Below are positions 7,960 to 17,500 of a stretch of 64,000 nucleotides of DNA, piece by piece (position 1 is the stretch's first letter; each line of letters starts with the position of its first letter). The notes under the pieces were generated by a model, which had not been told where the DNA came from, did no database searches, and was given only the letters and a program-made list of their open reading frames with translations. Source of the DNA: Paracoccus laeviglucosivorans (lineage in GTDB: Bacteria > Pseudomonadota > Alphaproteobacteria > Rhodobacterales > Rhodobacteraceae); assembly GCF_900182695.1 (NCBI RefSeq), contig NZ_FXTK01000006.1, forward strand, positions 1-64,000, written 5' to 3'. A program made the position numbers and the translations under genes.

Positions 7960-8730
7960 ATGATCAGAAAAGATGAAATGGTGGTGCTTTTCGACACCGC
8001 TGCTGAAAGCCGCCGTGCAGAGAAAGCCCTTGAAGACGCCGGGTTCCCCGACCCGGAAGTGAACACCCTTGACCGCGATGCGGTCGTGGAACTGGTTGGC
8101 CGCGCCGAATTCGGCCCGACCTTCTGGCGCACCCTGTTCGGTCGCGAAGTCCAGCTGTATGAAGGCGCCGTTTTCGACAAGGCCCTGTCCAGCGGTGGTG
8201 CGATCCTGACCGTCCGCGTCGAAAACGACGACGAGGCTGCCCGTGCCGAGGAAATCCTTGGCCAGTTCACGTCGGTCGATCTGGAAGCCCGTGGTGCCGG
8301 CCTGATCGCCGAGCATCGCGCATTGGGCGACATCAAGGACGAAGTCCTGCGTCTGGCCGAAGAACAGCTGGAAGTCGGCAAGCGCCGCGTCGAAGCTGGC
8401 AAGACCCGCATCCGCCGTTACGTGATCGAGCGTCCGGTCGAAACCCAGGTTACGCTGCGTCAGGAACATGCCGAAGTGATCCGCAAGGTCATGGATCAGC
8501 CGGAAGTCCTGTCGGATGTGGATTGGGACTGGAACGACTCGACCATCGAAATGGTCGAAACCCGCGAAGAGGCTGTCGTCTCGAAGCGCGCCCATGTCGC
8601 CGAAGAAATCGTCCTGCGCAAGGGCGAGCGTGAGCATGTCGAAACGATAAAGGACACCGTGCGCAAGCAGGCCGTCGAGATCGAGCGTCTGGACCACGAA
8701 GGCAACCGCATCGAAGACAACAACGTCTGA
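7960..8730 (+). CDS. DUF2382 domain protein with N-terminal general-stress-like domain
   Basis: A 256-residue acidic protein. Residues 1-110 (MVVLFDTAAESRRAEKALED, later AILTVRVENDDEAARAEEIL) resemble the small domain found in general stress proteins that precede DUF2382. Residues 130-250 are the DUF2382 domain, with EEQLEVGKRRVEAGKTRIRR and the paired ERPVETQVTLRQEHAEVIRK. ATG 7960 follows GGAGCAAG and is chosen over 7918. The role is probably in stress survival by family context; no enzymatic motif is visible. It converges with the ECF sigma gene. Confidence 0.8.
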   Translation: MIRKDEMVVLFDTAAESRRAEKALEDAGFPDPEVNTLDRDAVVELVGRAEFGPTFWRTLFGREVQLYEGAVFDKALSSGGAILTVRVENDDEAARAEEILGQFTSVDLEARGAGLIAEHRALGDIKDEVLRLAEEQLEVGKRRVEAGKTRIRRYVIERPVETQVTLRQEHAEVIRKVMDQPEVLSDVDWDWNDSTIEMVETREEAVVSKRAHVAEEIVLRKGEREHVETIKDTVRKQAVEIERLDHEGNRIEDNNV

Positions 8731-8747
8731 TCCCCCGATCAGGCAGG

Positions 8748-8773
8748 CGCCGATCCGGGTTTCCGGGTCGGCG
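8748..8773. terminator. Hairpin between DUF2382 gene and sigma factor gene
   Basis: An 11-bp stem (CGCCGATCCGG with CCGGGTCGGCG, one G-T pair) and a GTTT loop between two convergent stop codons. It can act for both strands, although no long U-tract is present. Confidence 0.5.
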
Positions 8774-8783
8774 TTCGCATTCC

Positions 8784-9314
8784 TTATGCGGCGGTCCGCA
8801 TCGCTTCGGGTGATATCTGCCCCGAGACGTGGAACAGATCGCCTGCCGGATTCAGCACCTCCTGAAGTTTCGATCGTGCCCGACTGACGCGGCTTTTCAC
8901 CGTGCCGATGTCGCAATCCATGATCCGCGCCGCATCGTCATAGCTTTCGCCAAGGACGCCGATCAGCACGATGGCTTCGCGGTAATGCGTCGGCAATTGC
9001 TGCAACGCATGGCGCAATTCGATTATCTGCAGATGCCATTCCTGTTCGGGCTGGGCGATGCGCTGCGCGGACACGCAATCCATGTCACCCGTGCGTTCAC
9101 GCCCCGCCTTGTGGCAATTCGTGAAAAAACGGTTGCGCATGATGGTGAAAAGCCATGCGCGCTTGTTCGTGCCGGGACGATATTGATGCACACGCTCGAT
9201 CCCCAGCATCAGCGTTTCCTGAACCAGATCTTCGGCATCGGAAATCCTGTGACGGCACAGGGCGCGGGAATATGCGCGCAGGGCGGGGATATGGTCCAGA
9301 ATATTGTCAGACAT
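8784..9314 (-). CDS. ECF RNA polymerase sigma factor, EcfG-like
   Basis: A 176-residue sigma factor with only regions 2 and 4. Region 2 contains DAEDLVQETLMLGIERVHQY and the GTNKRAWLFTIMRNRF motif that binds the -10 element and core polymerase; region 4 (LPTHYREAIVLIGVLGESYD and a GTVKSRVSRARSKL recognition helix) fits the EcfG/general-stress group of Alphaproteobacteria. No NepR anti-sigma or PhyR gene is adjacent, which would be the usual EcfG arrangement. ATG 9314 is preferred over an upstream TTG at 9335. The neighbouring DUF2382 genes would make sense as stress-regulon members. Confidence 0.85.
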   Translation of the reverse strand: MSDNILDHIPALRAYSRALCRHRISDAEDLVQETLMLGIERVHQYRPGTNKRAWLFTIMRNRFFTNCHKAGRERTGDMDCVSAQRIAQPEQEWHLQIIELRHALQQLPTHYREAIVLIGVLGESYDDAARIMDCDIGTVKSRVSRARSKLQEVLNPAGDLFHVSGQISPEAMRTAA

Positions 9315-9350
9315 CGGCTTAAGGCCCCCCGGCAAATCTATCTAAGGTCG

Positions 9351-9376
9351 AATGCGCGGGGTCGGGCAGGGGTTCC
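9351..9376 (-). promoter_or_regulatory. Possible EcfG-type promoter upstream of the sigma gene
   Basis: On the minus strand GGAAC is followed after 17 bases by CATT, close to the EcfG consensus GGAAC-N16/17-CGTT, and lies about 37 bases ahead of the sigma factor start. This would allow autoregulation. One -10 position differs from consensus. Confidence 0.25.
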
Positions 9377-9439
9377 GGTCATGCCCTTATCATTGAAAAA
9401 GGTTAAGTTGCCGATTTTTTCCTTTGCGCAGCCACGGCG

Positions 9440-9616
9440 TCATCGGTCGTCGTGGCGGATGTCATGTATCAGCGCCGACAGGGCAGCCCATATTTCTTCG
9501 CGCATCCATCCGGCGGATGCGGCCTGTTCGACGATTTCAAGCACGCCATCCTCCAGCGCGCGCTCGCAATCCTTGCCCCGTTCGGGATAGGGACCGAGCT
9601 GGTCGGGTCCACGCAT
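9440..9616 (-). CDS. Small hypothetical protein, 58 residues
   Basis: Starts at ATG 9616 directly after a near-perfect ribosome binding site (AGGAGGAACC), which strongly supports translation. The protein reads MRGPDQLGPYPERGKDCERA and ends in a helical segment MREEIWAALSALIHDIRHDD. It is soluble, with one Cys and no known domain. It lies upstream of the sigma factor in the same direction, where EcfG loci usually have nepR, but the sequence does not match the NepR pattern, so no role is assigned. Confidence 0.6.
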   Translation of the reverse strand: MRGPDQLGPYPERGKDCERALEDGVLEIVEQAASAGWMREEIWAALSALIHDIRHDDR

Positions 9617-9684
9617 GGTTCCTCCTGCGATTGCAGAAAGCCAACCTTCGGGACCGTGCAATGTTCCAAGCATGGCCGCAGGTG

Positions 9685-11037
9685 TTAAAGCAGGAAGTCA
9701 GATATGCTCAGATCAATGGATTTCCCGATCTCGACCGCGAAATCTGCGATCTTGTCACCGTTCAGATCGGCCTGCACATATGTGGCATCGGAGGTTCGCA
9801 TCCAGCGCAATTCGCCCGCCGCACCGCTGAACGCCTGATTGCCGATATAGCTGAAATCCTGCTTGCCGCTTAGGCCGCTATTCGCGTCGATGGCAGACAG
9901 ATCAATCCTGTCCAACTGCGCCGGGGTGAAATCGTCGATATAGTCGCGGATATTCGGGGTTGAATCAGCGGCATTGGCAAAGACAAAGACATCCGCGCCC
10001 GCACCGCCGTAAAGGCGGTCGGCACCAGCCCCGCCGTTCAGCCTGTCATTGCCCGCGCCGCCGTAAAGCTGGTCGTTGCCCAGCCCGCCAATCAGCAGAT
10101 CGGCACCCAATTCGCCGAAAAGCGTGTCGTTGCCTGCATCGCCCTGCAAGGTGTCATTGCCCGGCCCTCCGCCCAGCCAGTCATTACCCGCACCGCCGAC
10201 CAGCCAGTCATTCCCGACTTCGCCATAAAGCGTGTCATGGCCGTTGCCGCCGAAAAGGGTGTCGTTCCCGGTGCCGCCAAAAATCCGGTCCTGACCGTCA
10301 TCACCTGACAGGCGGTCGTTCCCACCCTCACCATAAAGCGTGTCGTTCCCCGCGCCGCCGGATGCGGTATCGTTGCCATTGCCTGCATATGCAGTGTCGT
10401 TGCCCAACCCGCCCGAAATCAGGTCGTCACCGTCACCGCCATAAAGCGCATCATTGCCCGCATCGCCTTGCAGCGTATCTGCGCCCAGATCGCCATAAAG
10501 CACGTCATTGCCATCGCCGCCGGACAAGAAATCATTCCCGGCCTCGCCCAGCAGGGTATCGGCACCAAGCCCGCCGAACAGCCGGTCATTGCCCAACCCA
10601 CCGAAGATCTTGTCGTTTCCGCCCATGCCCTGGATGGTGTCTGCACCGTCGTAACCGGCCAGCGTTTCGGCCAGATCCGCGCCTTGGATTACGTCATTTC
10701 CGGCCAGCAGAAGCTGTGAAAAGCGCGCATCGTTCGACGCCTGATACGCACCGGCCAATGCTGCGGCGCTGGCGACAAGGCCCGTTGCGTCCAGCACCAC
10801 CTTGCCATCGGCCACCAGCCGCAGCGCGGTGATGGTGCCCGATTTCAAACCGCCCGGACCTGCGCCGCCATAGGCAAGATTGGTGCCGGTGAACAAAGCG
10901 TAATCGCTGGTCCCATCGGACAGCCGCAACTGACTTGCGCCCCGGCTGACATTGGCAAGCCCGATATAGACCGACCAGTCAAGCAGCGTCATATCCCGGA
11001 TGATGCCTTGGCCTGCGCGCAGATTGATCGTCGCCAT
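9685..11037 (-). CDS. RTX calcium-binding protein with serralysin-type C-terminus
   Basis: A 450-residue secreted-type protein. After an N-terminal domain of about 110 residues come some 20 glycine-rich nonapeptide repeats of the GGxGxDxLx type (GGLGNDRLFGGLGADTLLGE and so on, about residues 125-350) that bind calcium in a beta-roll. The last 90 residues (DYIDDFTPAQLDRIDLSAID to ISDFLL) match the C-terminal domain of serralysin-like proteins and carry a hydrophobic terminal type I secretion signal. No protease or toxin domain is visible. No type I exporter is encoded in the window. The ribosome binding site is weak. Confidence 0.9.
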   Translation of the reverse strand: MATINLRAGQGIIRDMTLLDWSVYIGLANVSRGASQLRLSDGTSDYALFTGTNLAYGGAGPGGLKSGTITALRLVADGKVVLDATGLVASAAALAGAYQASNDARFSQLLLAGNDVIQGADLAETLAGYDGADTIQGMGGNDKIFGGLGNDRLFGGLGADTLLGEAGNDFLSGGDGNDVLYGDLGADTLQGDAGNDALYGGDGDDLISGGLGNDTAYAGNGNDTASGGAGNDTLYGEGGNDRLSGDDGQDRIFGGTGNDTLFGGNGHDTLYGEVGNDWLVGGAGNDWLGGGPGNDTLQGDAGNDTLFGELGADLLIGGLGNDQLYGGAGNDRLNGGAGADRLYGGAGADVFVFANAADSTPNIRDYIDDFTPAQLDRIDLSAIDANSGLSGKQDFSYIGNQAFSGAAGELRWMRTSDATYVQADLNGDKIADFAVEIGKSIDLSISDFLL

Positions 11038-11112
11038 GAAATATCACCGATGCACGTCAAGGTTGCGCGAAACATGCGCATCAACGCGCATGGATGCAAG
11101 CCCTTCCTGCCC

Positions 11113-12252
11113 CTAGCGCGCGTCCAGCCAATCCCTGATTTCGCCAAAGGGCAGGGGCGGAGAGAAAAGATAGCCCTGCGCCAGCTCGCAACCCAGATCG
11201 CGCAGGATATTCGCCTGTGCCTCGGTTTCGATCCCTTCGGCCAGCAGGTCCATTTCAAGGTTCTGCGCCATGCCCACCATCGACCGGATCAGCATCTGGT
11301 TGCGTTCGTCGTCAAGCCCGGTGACCAATGTGCGGTCCAGCTTCAGGCACGAGAAGCGGAACTTGGTCAGCGCTGCGAAATTGCTGTAGCCCGTGCCGAA
11401 ATCGTCCAGCGCCAACCCCACGCCCAGCTTTTCCAAGGCTTTCAGCGCATGGGCGACCTGGGGATCATCGCCCAGCTGTGTCGTCTCGGTGATCTCAAGT
11501 TCAAGGCGTTTCGGGATTTGACCGGCATCGTCCAGACAGCGGGCGACCTGATCGGCAAAGCCGGGATCGCGCAATTGCAAGGGCGAGACGTTGACTGCCA
11601 GCCGCATAGGCTCGGGCAGGCCCAGACTTGCGAAATCCAGCAGACTGCGCCCCAGAATCCAGACGCCAAGGCGCCCGATCTGCGCCGTGCGTTCCGCCAG
11701 TGGAATAAAGATGTCGGGTGCAACATTACCCAGCGTCGGATGGCGCCAGCGTGCCAATGCTTCCAGCCCGACGACCGCGCCATCCGTCAACCGGACCTGC
11801 GGCTGGTAATGGACGCAAAGCCGGTTGTCCTGCGCGGCCACGCGCAGCGCATCGGGCAAAATGGCGCTATCGGAACCCGGCGGTGGGGTTGCGGGCGTTT
11901 CACCATCTTGATCCCAGACGAAAAACACAGCCGCCTCGCTTTCGTCGGGCAGGGGAAAGCGCGTCGCCTGAAACAGACGCTCGGTCAGCAGCGCATTCAG
12001 CCGGTCAAGACCTTCACCGAATTGCCGGGGATGCAGCGCACCGATCAAAGCGGCAAAGCCCGGATTGTAAATCAGCCTTTGTTGCGGACCTATGGCGATG
12101 CAGACGGGAATGGGGGCTTCGACCATCTGGCGTACGGCAAGCGACAACGTCTCGGACCAGGCAGAGGCTGCGCCCAACGGCGTATCCTGCCATCCCCGAA
12201 TGCCCGGAATGGCAAGATCGCAAAAAAAGCGCTCTGTCTCTGAGTCTAGCAA
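11113..12252 (-). CDS. EAL-domain c-di-GMP phosphodiesterase
   Basis: A 379-residue protein. Residues 1-120 resemble a divergent PAS-type sensor; the rest is an EAL domain that hydrolyses c-di-GMP. The main catalytic and metal-binding motifs can be seen: EALARW, NVSPLQL, ELEITETT, LDDFGTGYS, KLDRTLV, AEGIETEAQ and QGYLFSPPLP, so activity is expected. The start is TTG 12252 after GGAGGGAG. It follows the diguanylate cyclase gene by 47 bases on the same strand, so synthesis and breakdown of c-di-GMP are probably co-transcribed. Confidence 0.9.
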   Translation of the reverse strand: MLDSETERFFCDLAIPGIRGWQDTPLGAASAWSETLSLAVRQMVEAPIPVCIAIGPQQRLIYNPGFAALIGALHPRQFGEGLDRLNALLTERLFQATRFPLPDESEAAVFFVWDQDGETPATPPPGSDSAILPDALRVAAQDNRLCVHYQPQVRLTDGAVVGLEALARWRHPTLGNVAPDIFIPLAERTAQIGRLGVWILGRSLLDFASLGLPEPMRLAVNVSPLQLRDPGFADQVARCLDDAGQIPKRLELEITETTQLGDDPQVAHALKALEKLGVGLALDDFGTGYSNFAALTKFRFSCLKLDRTLVTGLDDERNQMLIRSMVGMAQNLEMDLLAEGIETEAQANILRDLGCELAQGYLFSPPLPFGEIRDWLDAR

Positions 12253-12299
12253 GATTTGCGCTCCCTCCTCATCTTATGCGTCGGCACTTGCGTGCCTTA

Positions 12300-13637
12300 T
12301 CATGAAAACTTGAATGTCGGTTCCTGACTTTTTCGACGACGCTGGGCTTTCTTGTCGTAAAGCAGCCGATCCGCCTGTTCGAGCAGTTCCTGATGATCCC
12401 AGTCGGCGGTGCTGGCCAGCGAAATGCCGATGCTGATACCGACATTTACGCCATCGCCTCCTTTACCAATATCAATGGGTTGTCGAATGGCTTCTGCCAA
12501 CCGCTCGGCCATTTGTTCCGCCTCTTTGCGGTCATCGCAAGCCATCACCACCGCAAATTCGTCGCCCGCCCAACGGGCCGCCACGTCGCCTTCGCGGATG
12601 CAGCGGGTCATGCGTGCGGCGATGGCCTTAAGCACCACATCGCCCGCGGCATGACCGAAGGTGTCATTGACCGGTTTGAACTTGTCCAGATCGCCGAACA
12701 ACAGCGCGACATCGCGTTTGGGATGCAGCGGCGTCGCCATCATCGCCCGCAGCCGTTTGTTGAAGCCTTCCCTGTTCAAAAGCCCGGTCAGCGGATCGGT
12801 TTCGACCTGACCCATCAGCGCAAGCTGCCGCGCATAGGCCTGCGAGGCGTCCTGAAACACGATCACGCCGCCGATGGGCTGGTTTTCCTGATCACGCACG
12901 ACCGAGACGGATTTGGTGATCGCCAGCGACTTGCCCGCGCGATTGCGCATCATCAGATGCGTGCCCTGCGGCATGGCGGCGGCATCGGCGGACAGGATGT
13001 CGGCCAGCGGCTCTCCCTCGCTGGTTTCCAGGGGCAGCGCGTCGGCCAGCAGGGGCTGATCGGTCGCGGTCCAGCCCGTCATGCGTTCGGCGGCGGGGTT
13101 CATCCAGGACACCCGTCCCGTATTGTCCGTGGCGATGATGCCATCGCCTACGGCGTCAAAGGTCGCGCGCAGGATCTGCTTTTGGCGGTGGACCTGCTCC
13201 AGCGCTTGGACAAGCTGCTGCTTGCTGCGATACAGGTTCAGCAGGATTTGCACCTTGGACAGCAGGATCTGTTCGTTGATCGGCTTGCCGATATAGTCGA
13301 TGGCACCCGCGCCATATCCCTTGAGCTGGCTAAGTTCATCAAGGTTCGATGCGGTCATGAACACGATGGGCGTTTCCGCCGAAAAGGGATTGTCGCGCAG
13401 AAACGAAGCCACCTCGAACCCGTCCATTTCGGGCATCTGCACATCCAGCAGCGCCAGCGCGAATTGGTGGTCCAATGCCAGCGACAGCGCGTCATTTCCT
13501 GATTGGGCGGTGATGATTTCCGCATCCACATGGCGCAACAGCACGCGCATCGCCGTCAGATTGGCCGAAATATCGTCCACGATCAGGATTTTGGGCCGAG
13601 AGATTTCTTCGACCTGACCAGGATACTGCTCGGTCAT
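12300..13637 (-). CDS. Response regulator with PAS and GGDEF domains (diguanylate cyclase)
   Basis: A 445-residue cytoplasmic regulator. Residues 14-130 form a receiver domain with the phospho-acceptor Asp in LALLDVQMPEMDG and the Lys in YIGKPI. Residues 155-270 are a PAS domain (ILRATFDAVGDGIIATDNTG, WMNPAAERMTGW). Residues 280-440 are a GGDEF domain that makes c-di-GMP from GTP; the active-site motif is AGDEF, a variant usually still active, with FGDLDKFKPVNDTFGHAAGD intact. An RxxD inhibitory site is not evident. The gene overlaps the CheR-like gene by four bases (ATGA), so the two are translationally coupled. The likely phosphodonor is the hybrid kinase upstream. Confidence 0.92.
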   Translation of the reverse strand: MTEQYPGQVEEISRPKILIVDDISANLTAMRVLLRHVDAEIITAQSGNDALSLALDHQFALALLDVQMPEMDGFEVASFLRDNPFSAETPIVFMTASNLDELSQLKGYGAGAIDYIGKPINEQILLSKVQILLNLYRSKQQLVQALEQVHRQKQILRATFDAVGDGIIATDNTGRVSWMNPAAERMTGWTATDQPLLADALPLETSEGEPLADILSADAAAMPQGTHLMMRNRAGKSLAITKSVSVVRDQENQPIGGVIVFQDASQAYARQLALMGQVETDPLTGLLNREGFNKRLRAMMATPLHPKRDVALLFGDLDKFKPVNDTFGHAAGDVVLKAIAARMTRCIREGDVAARWAGDEFAVVMACDDRKEAEQMAERLAEAIRQPIDIGKGGDGVNVGISIGISLASTADWDHQELLEQADRLLYDKKAQRRRKSQEPTFKFS

Positions 13638-14506
13638 TTTAACTTTCCATCATTTAACAAATTGGCGGTGCTGGCACTTTGGCTGCGAGAGATTTGGGGA
13701 TGGGGTTGGGACAGGGGGCGGTAAATCCAACCCGTGCCGGGTAGTCTGGCGAATTTCTTTTGCGCCCCGATCGGCGTTTCGCGCTGCCCAAGGCAAAGAA
13801 AACCGCCCCTGACCAGCGAATCCGAAAACAGTTCCAGCGCGCGCGCTTGCAATTGCCGTTCGAAATAGATCAGCACGTTGCAGCAAAAGATCAGGTTGGC
13901 CTCGCAGAACACCGCATCGGTCGCAAGGTTGTGCTGGACGAAGGTGATTTTGTTCAGCAGATCGTCGTCCAGTTTCATCCCCCCGTCCAAGGGTCTGAAA
14001 TAATCCGCAAGCCGCGCGCTGCCGCCGCTGCTGACATAGCGCGCATTTGCGCCATCGATCTGTTGCGGTTCGACCCGGCCGGTCGCAGCCTTTTCCAGAA
14101 TGCCCGATGAAATGTCGCTGGCAAAGATGCGGGTGCGGGGCAGGATCCCCGCCTCGTGCAGCAGGATCGCCATTGAGAACGCTTCATGCCCGCCGGCGCA
14201 TCCGGCATGCCAGACCGTGACCTGCGGAAAGCTGCGCAGCATGGGAAAGACGTGTTCGCGCACCTGGACAAGGGTATCGGGCTCGCGGAAAAGCTCGGTC
14301 ACCGGGATGCAGATGTGATCGACCACAAGCGCAATCCGGTCGGGATGCCGGATCAGCCAGTCGTGCAGCGCCGGGATCCCAGACAGGCGCAGCCTTGCGC
14401 ACAGGTTTTGCAGCCGGTTCGCCAGCGTTGCAGGCCGATAGTCACGGAAATCGTGACCAAAGCGGTCGTAAAGCAATGCGGCGAAGTCCTGCACCTCATT
14501 GAGCAT
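13634..14506 (-). CDS. CheR-type SAM-dependent methyltransferase
   Basis: A 290-residue protein of the CheR family, which methylates glutamates on receptor proteins using S-adenosylmethionine. The N-terminal helical domain (FGHDFRDYRPATLANRL) is followed by the Rossmann-fold domain with the SAM-binding motif VWHAGCAGGHEAFSMAI, the acidic FASDISS and the NLIFCCNVLIYF motif. It overlaps the kinase gene by 11 bases and the GGDEF regulator by 4, placing it in a kinase-methyltransferase-regulator operon rather than a chemotaxis operon; no CheB or receptor is present. Its substrate may be the kinase, by inference from context only. Confidence 0.9.
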   Translation of the reverse strand: MLNEVQDFAALLYDRFGHDFRDYRPATLANRLQNLCARLRLSGIPALHDWLIRHPDRIALVVDHICIPVTELFREPDTLVQVREHVFPMLRSFPQVTVWHAGCAGGHEAFSMAILLHEAGILPRTRIFASDISSGILEKAATGRVEPQQIDGANARYVSSGGSARLADYFRPLDGGMKLDDDLLNKITFVQHNLATDAVFCEANLIFCCNVLIYFERQLQARALELFSDSLVRGGFLCLGQRETPIGAQKKFARLPGTGWIYRPLSQPHPQISRSQSASTANLLNDGKLK

Positions 14507-17500
14507 GGCAAAGCTGCTCGCGGATCTTGGTGAACAGCAAAGGCAGGTCGATGGGCTTGGTCATGTAATCCGACGCCCCCGCCTGTATGCAGCGTTCGCG
14601 GTCTTCCTTCATGGCCTTGGCGGTCAGGGCGATGATGGGCAGATCGCCCCAATGCCCGCCGCGTTTGCGGATTTCGCCCATCGCCTCATACCCGTCCATG
14701 TTGGGCATCATCATGTCCATCAGGACGATCTGTGTATCGGGATGGGCGTCCAGTTCGGCCAGCGCCTTTAGCCCGTCCTGGGCCAGCACGACATTGCAGC
14801 CGCGTGCGCGCAGAACCTTGGCCAGCGCATAGATGTTGCGCATGTCGTCATCGACCAGCAGCAGCTTGCAATCGACGGGCTGGCCATCATCCGCAGCGGC
14901 CACGGGCTTGGTGGGTGTGGCGGCTGGCGCGGCGTTCAGAAATGCCCGCACCTCGTCCAGCAGGCGTTTGTCGGAATGTTCGCCCTTCAGCACGATGCTG
15001 TCGGTATAGCCGCGCAGGCGCAGCAATTCGTCGGGTTGCATGTCGCGGGCGGAATAGACGACGACGGATTGCGCCTTGCCCAGACTGCTTAGCCTGTCCA
15101 GCAGTTCAAAGCCGGACAGGCCGGGCAGACCCAGATCCATGATGATGCAGTCGAAATCGCGCGTCTTGATCCGTTCCAGCGCGTCTTCGGCGCTGAAGGA
15201 CGCGGTGACGTCGATCCCGGCCCGCGTCAAAAGCTGCGAGACCGCCTTTTGCGTGCCGCCGTCATCTTCGACGACCAGCACCGAGCCACGGGCCGGGGCA
15301 GGGGTTGGGCGCGGCGCGGGCGCTTCGGGCTTTGGTGCGGCCTCGGCAGGCACGGCGATGTCCGCGGCGACAAGCGGCACGAACAGCCGAAAGACCGAGC
15401 CTTGGCCGACGACGCTTTCCACCTCCAGCCTGCCGCCCAAAAGCGTGGCAAGCTGGCGCGATATGGCCAGCCCCAGCCCCGTGCCGCCATATTGGCGCTG
15501 CGTGCTGGCATCGACCTGTTCGAACGGCAGAAAGATCGCCTCAAGCTTTTCCTGCGCAATGCCGATCCCGGTATCGCACACGACGAATGACAGCATCCGC
15601 CCTTCTTCGGCCGGAGCCAGCGTCACCCGGACCGACCCATCATGCGTGAATTTCAGCGCATTGCCGATCAGATTGTTCGCAATCTGCTCAAGCCGGCCGG
15701 GATCGGTCTGGATCGTTGCGGGCAGATCGTCGGTGCAGGTGATGCCGAATGCCACGCCTTTCTTGTCGGCGATGGGGCGGAAGGCGTGTTCCAGCGTCTG
15801 CACCAACATGCGCGAGGACGTGGCTTCGCTGGTCACTTCGATCTTGCCCGCCTCGATCTTGGACAGGTCGAGGATTTCATTGATCAGCCGCAGCAGGCTG
15901 ACACCGCTGGCATGGATGACCTGCGCCGCCTCGATCTGGTCCGCGTCCAGATTGCCGTCGCTGTTCGAGGCCAGATCCTGCGCCAGAATCAGCATACTGT
16001 TCAGTGGCGTGCGCAATTCATGCGACATGTTGGCAAGAAAGCGGGACTTGTATTGGCTTGTCCGCTCCAGCTCCTCGGCGCGCTGGAAGGCTTCTTCCTG
16101 CGTCTGTTCAAGCTCGGTCGTGCGAAAGGCCAGTTCGGCATTCGTGGCCTGCAATTCTTCCTGCTGGGCCAGCATCTCGGCCTCGGCGGCCTGCAATTCC
16201 TCGGTCTGGCGAATGCTTTGCTGAAGCAGTTCCTTGGTCTCCAGCGCCCTTTGCAGGTTCACCAGCGGCAGGCCCACCACGTCGATCGCCTCGGCCACGA
16301 TCCGCCCCCGGACCGAGTCGAAGGGCTCAAGCAGCGCAAACTCCATCACCCCGATCAGGCGGTCACGCAGCAAAACGGGCATCAGCAGGATCAGCGTGGG
16401 ATCGGCCTCTCCGGTCGCAGAGTGGATTTTGACGAACCCCTTGGGCACCGGAGAGATGATCTGCGTCCGCCGATCCGCCGCGACCTGCCCGATGATCCCT
16501 TCGCCCAAGGCATAGCTGACAGGCATATCGGCATTGCCGCGATAACCATGCGCGGCAAACAGCGTCAGGTTCCTGCGCGTTTCGTCATAGGAAAAGAACA
16601 CCGCGACCTGCGCGCCCAGCTCATTGGCCAGCGAGGTGATGGCGACCTGCGCAAAGTCGTGCAGCGTCTTTTGCGCCTGCACGCTTTCCGAAAGCTTGGT
16701 CAGCGCGTGCTTGACCTCAAGATCTTCGACCTGCGCGACGGCAAGGTTGCGGAAAATCAGCAGCGAACGGCTCATGGCGCCAATCTCGTCGCCGCGATCC
16801 TGAAAGGGGATCTGCACGGTGCGGTCATTGTCGGCAAGCCTGCTCATGGTCATCGCAAAGCGCCGGATGGGGCGGCTGAAACGGTAATGCAGCGTCGCGA
16901 ACGCAGCCAGCGCGGTCAGCGCCACAAGCGCCGCCGCCATGGCGGTCGCATTCCGCATCCAGTCGATGGCCCGGTCGCGTTCGGCCCGCGCATCGGTCAG
17001 CAGTTGCATCACCAGACCCGACAGCCGGTCGAATGTGGCGGTCGGTATCAGCTCGGCGGTGTCTGCGTGGTTCGAGGCCAGATATTCGGCCAGAACCTGC
17101 GTGCGGTCCGCCGGAACATCCATATTCTCGAACCGCGTCAGCAGCGGCAGCGCCTTGAGGTTCAGCCATTGCGTGCCCGCGACCTGAATGGCCACCGCAT
17201 CGGACAGTGCCTGTTGGTCCGGGATCGGCAGCCGCAGCAGCGTCTCGGTCGCGGCGATGGTTTCACTATTAGCTGCATCGAACGCCTTGCGGCTTTCGGG
17301 CGTGCCCTTGATCAGCGTTTCGGTCAGCGCAATCTCGCGCGCCAGCATCGAGCGTTCGACCGCCTCAATCGCCGTCAGGTCGCTGGTCAGGTCGCGGACC
17401 TTGTTCTGCGCCTCGGACAGGGCGCGTGACCCCAGATAGCCGACCGAGCTGACGCAGGCCACGACCAGCACAAAGCACAGCATAATCAATGCGAACTGGG

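Noticed and set aside
9960-10832. Long plus-strand frame rich in Arg/His opposite the RTX gene
   Set aside because: It is the antisense of glycine-rich RTX codons, giving an artificial CHRPR-type composition; no start signal or family.
10000-11000. CRISPR-like short repeats
   Set aside because: The periodic 27-base pattern is the coding sequence of RTX nonapeptides and contains no spacers.
15642-17429. 595-codon plus-strand frame opposite the hybrid kinase
   Set aside because: The kinase on the minus strand has complete domain motifs; the opposite frame is Arg/Gln/His-rich without known domains.
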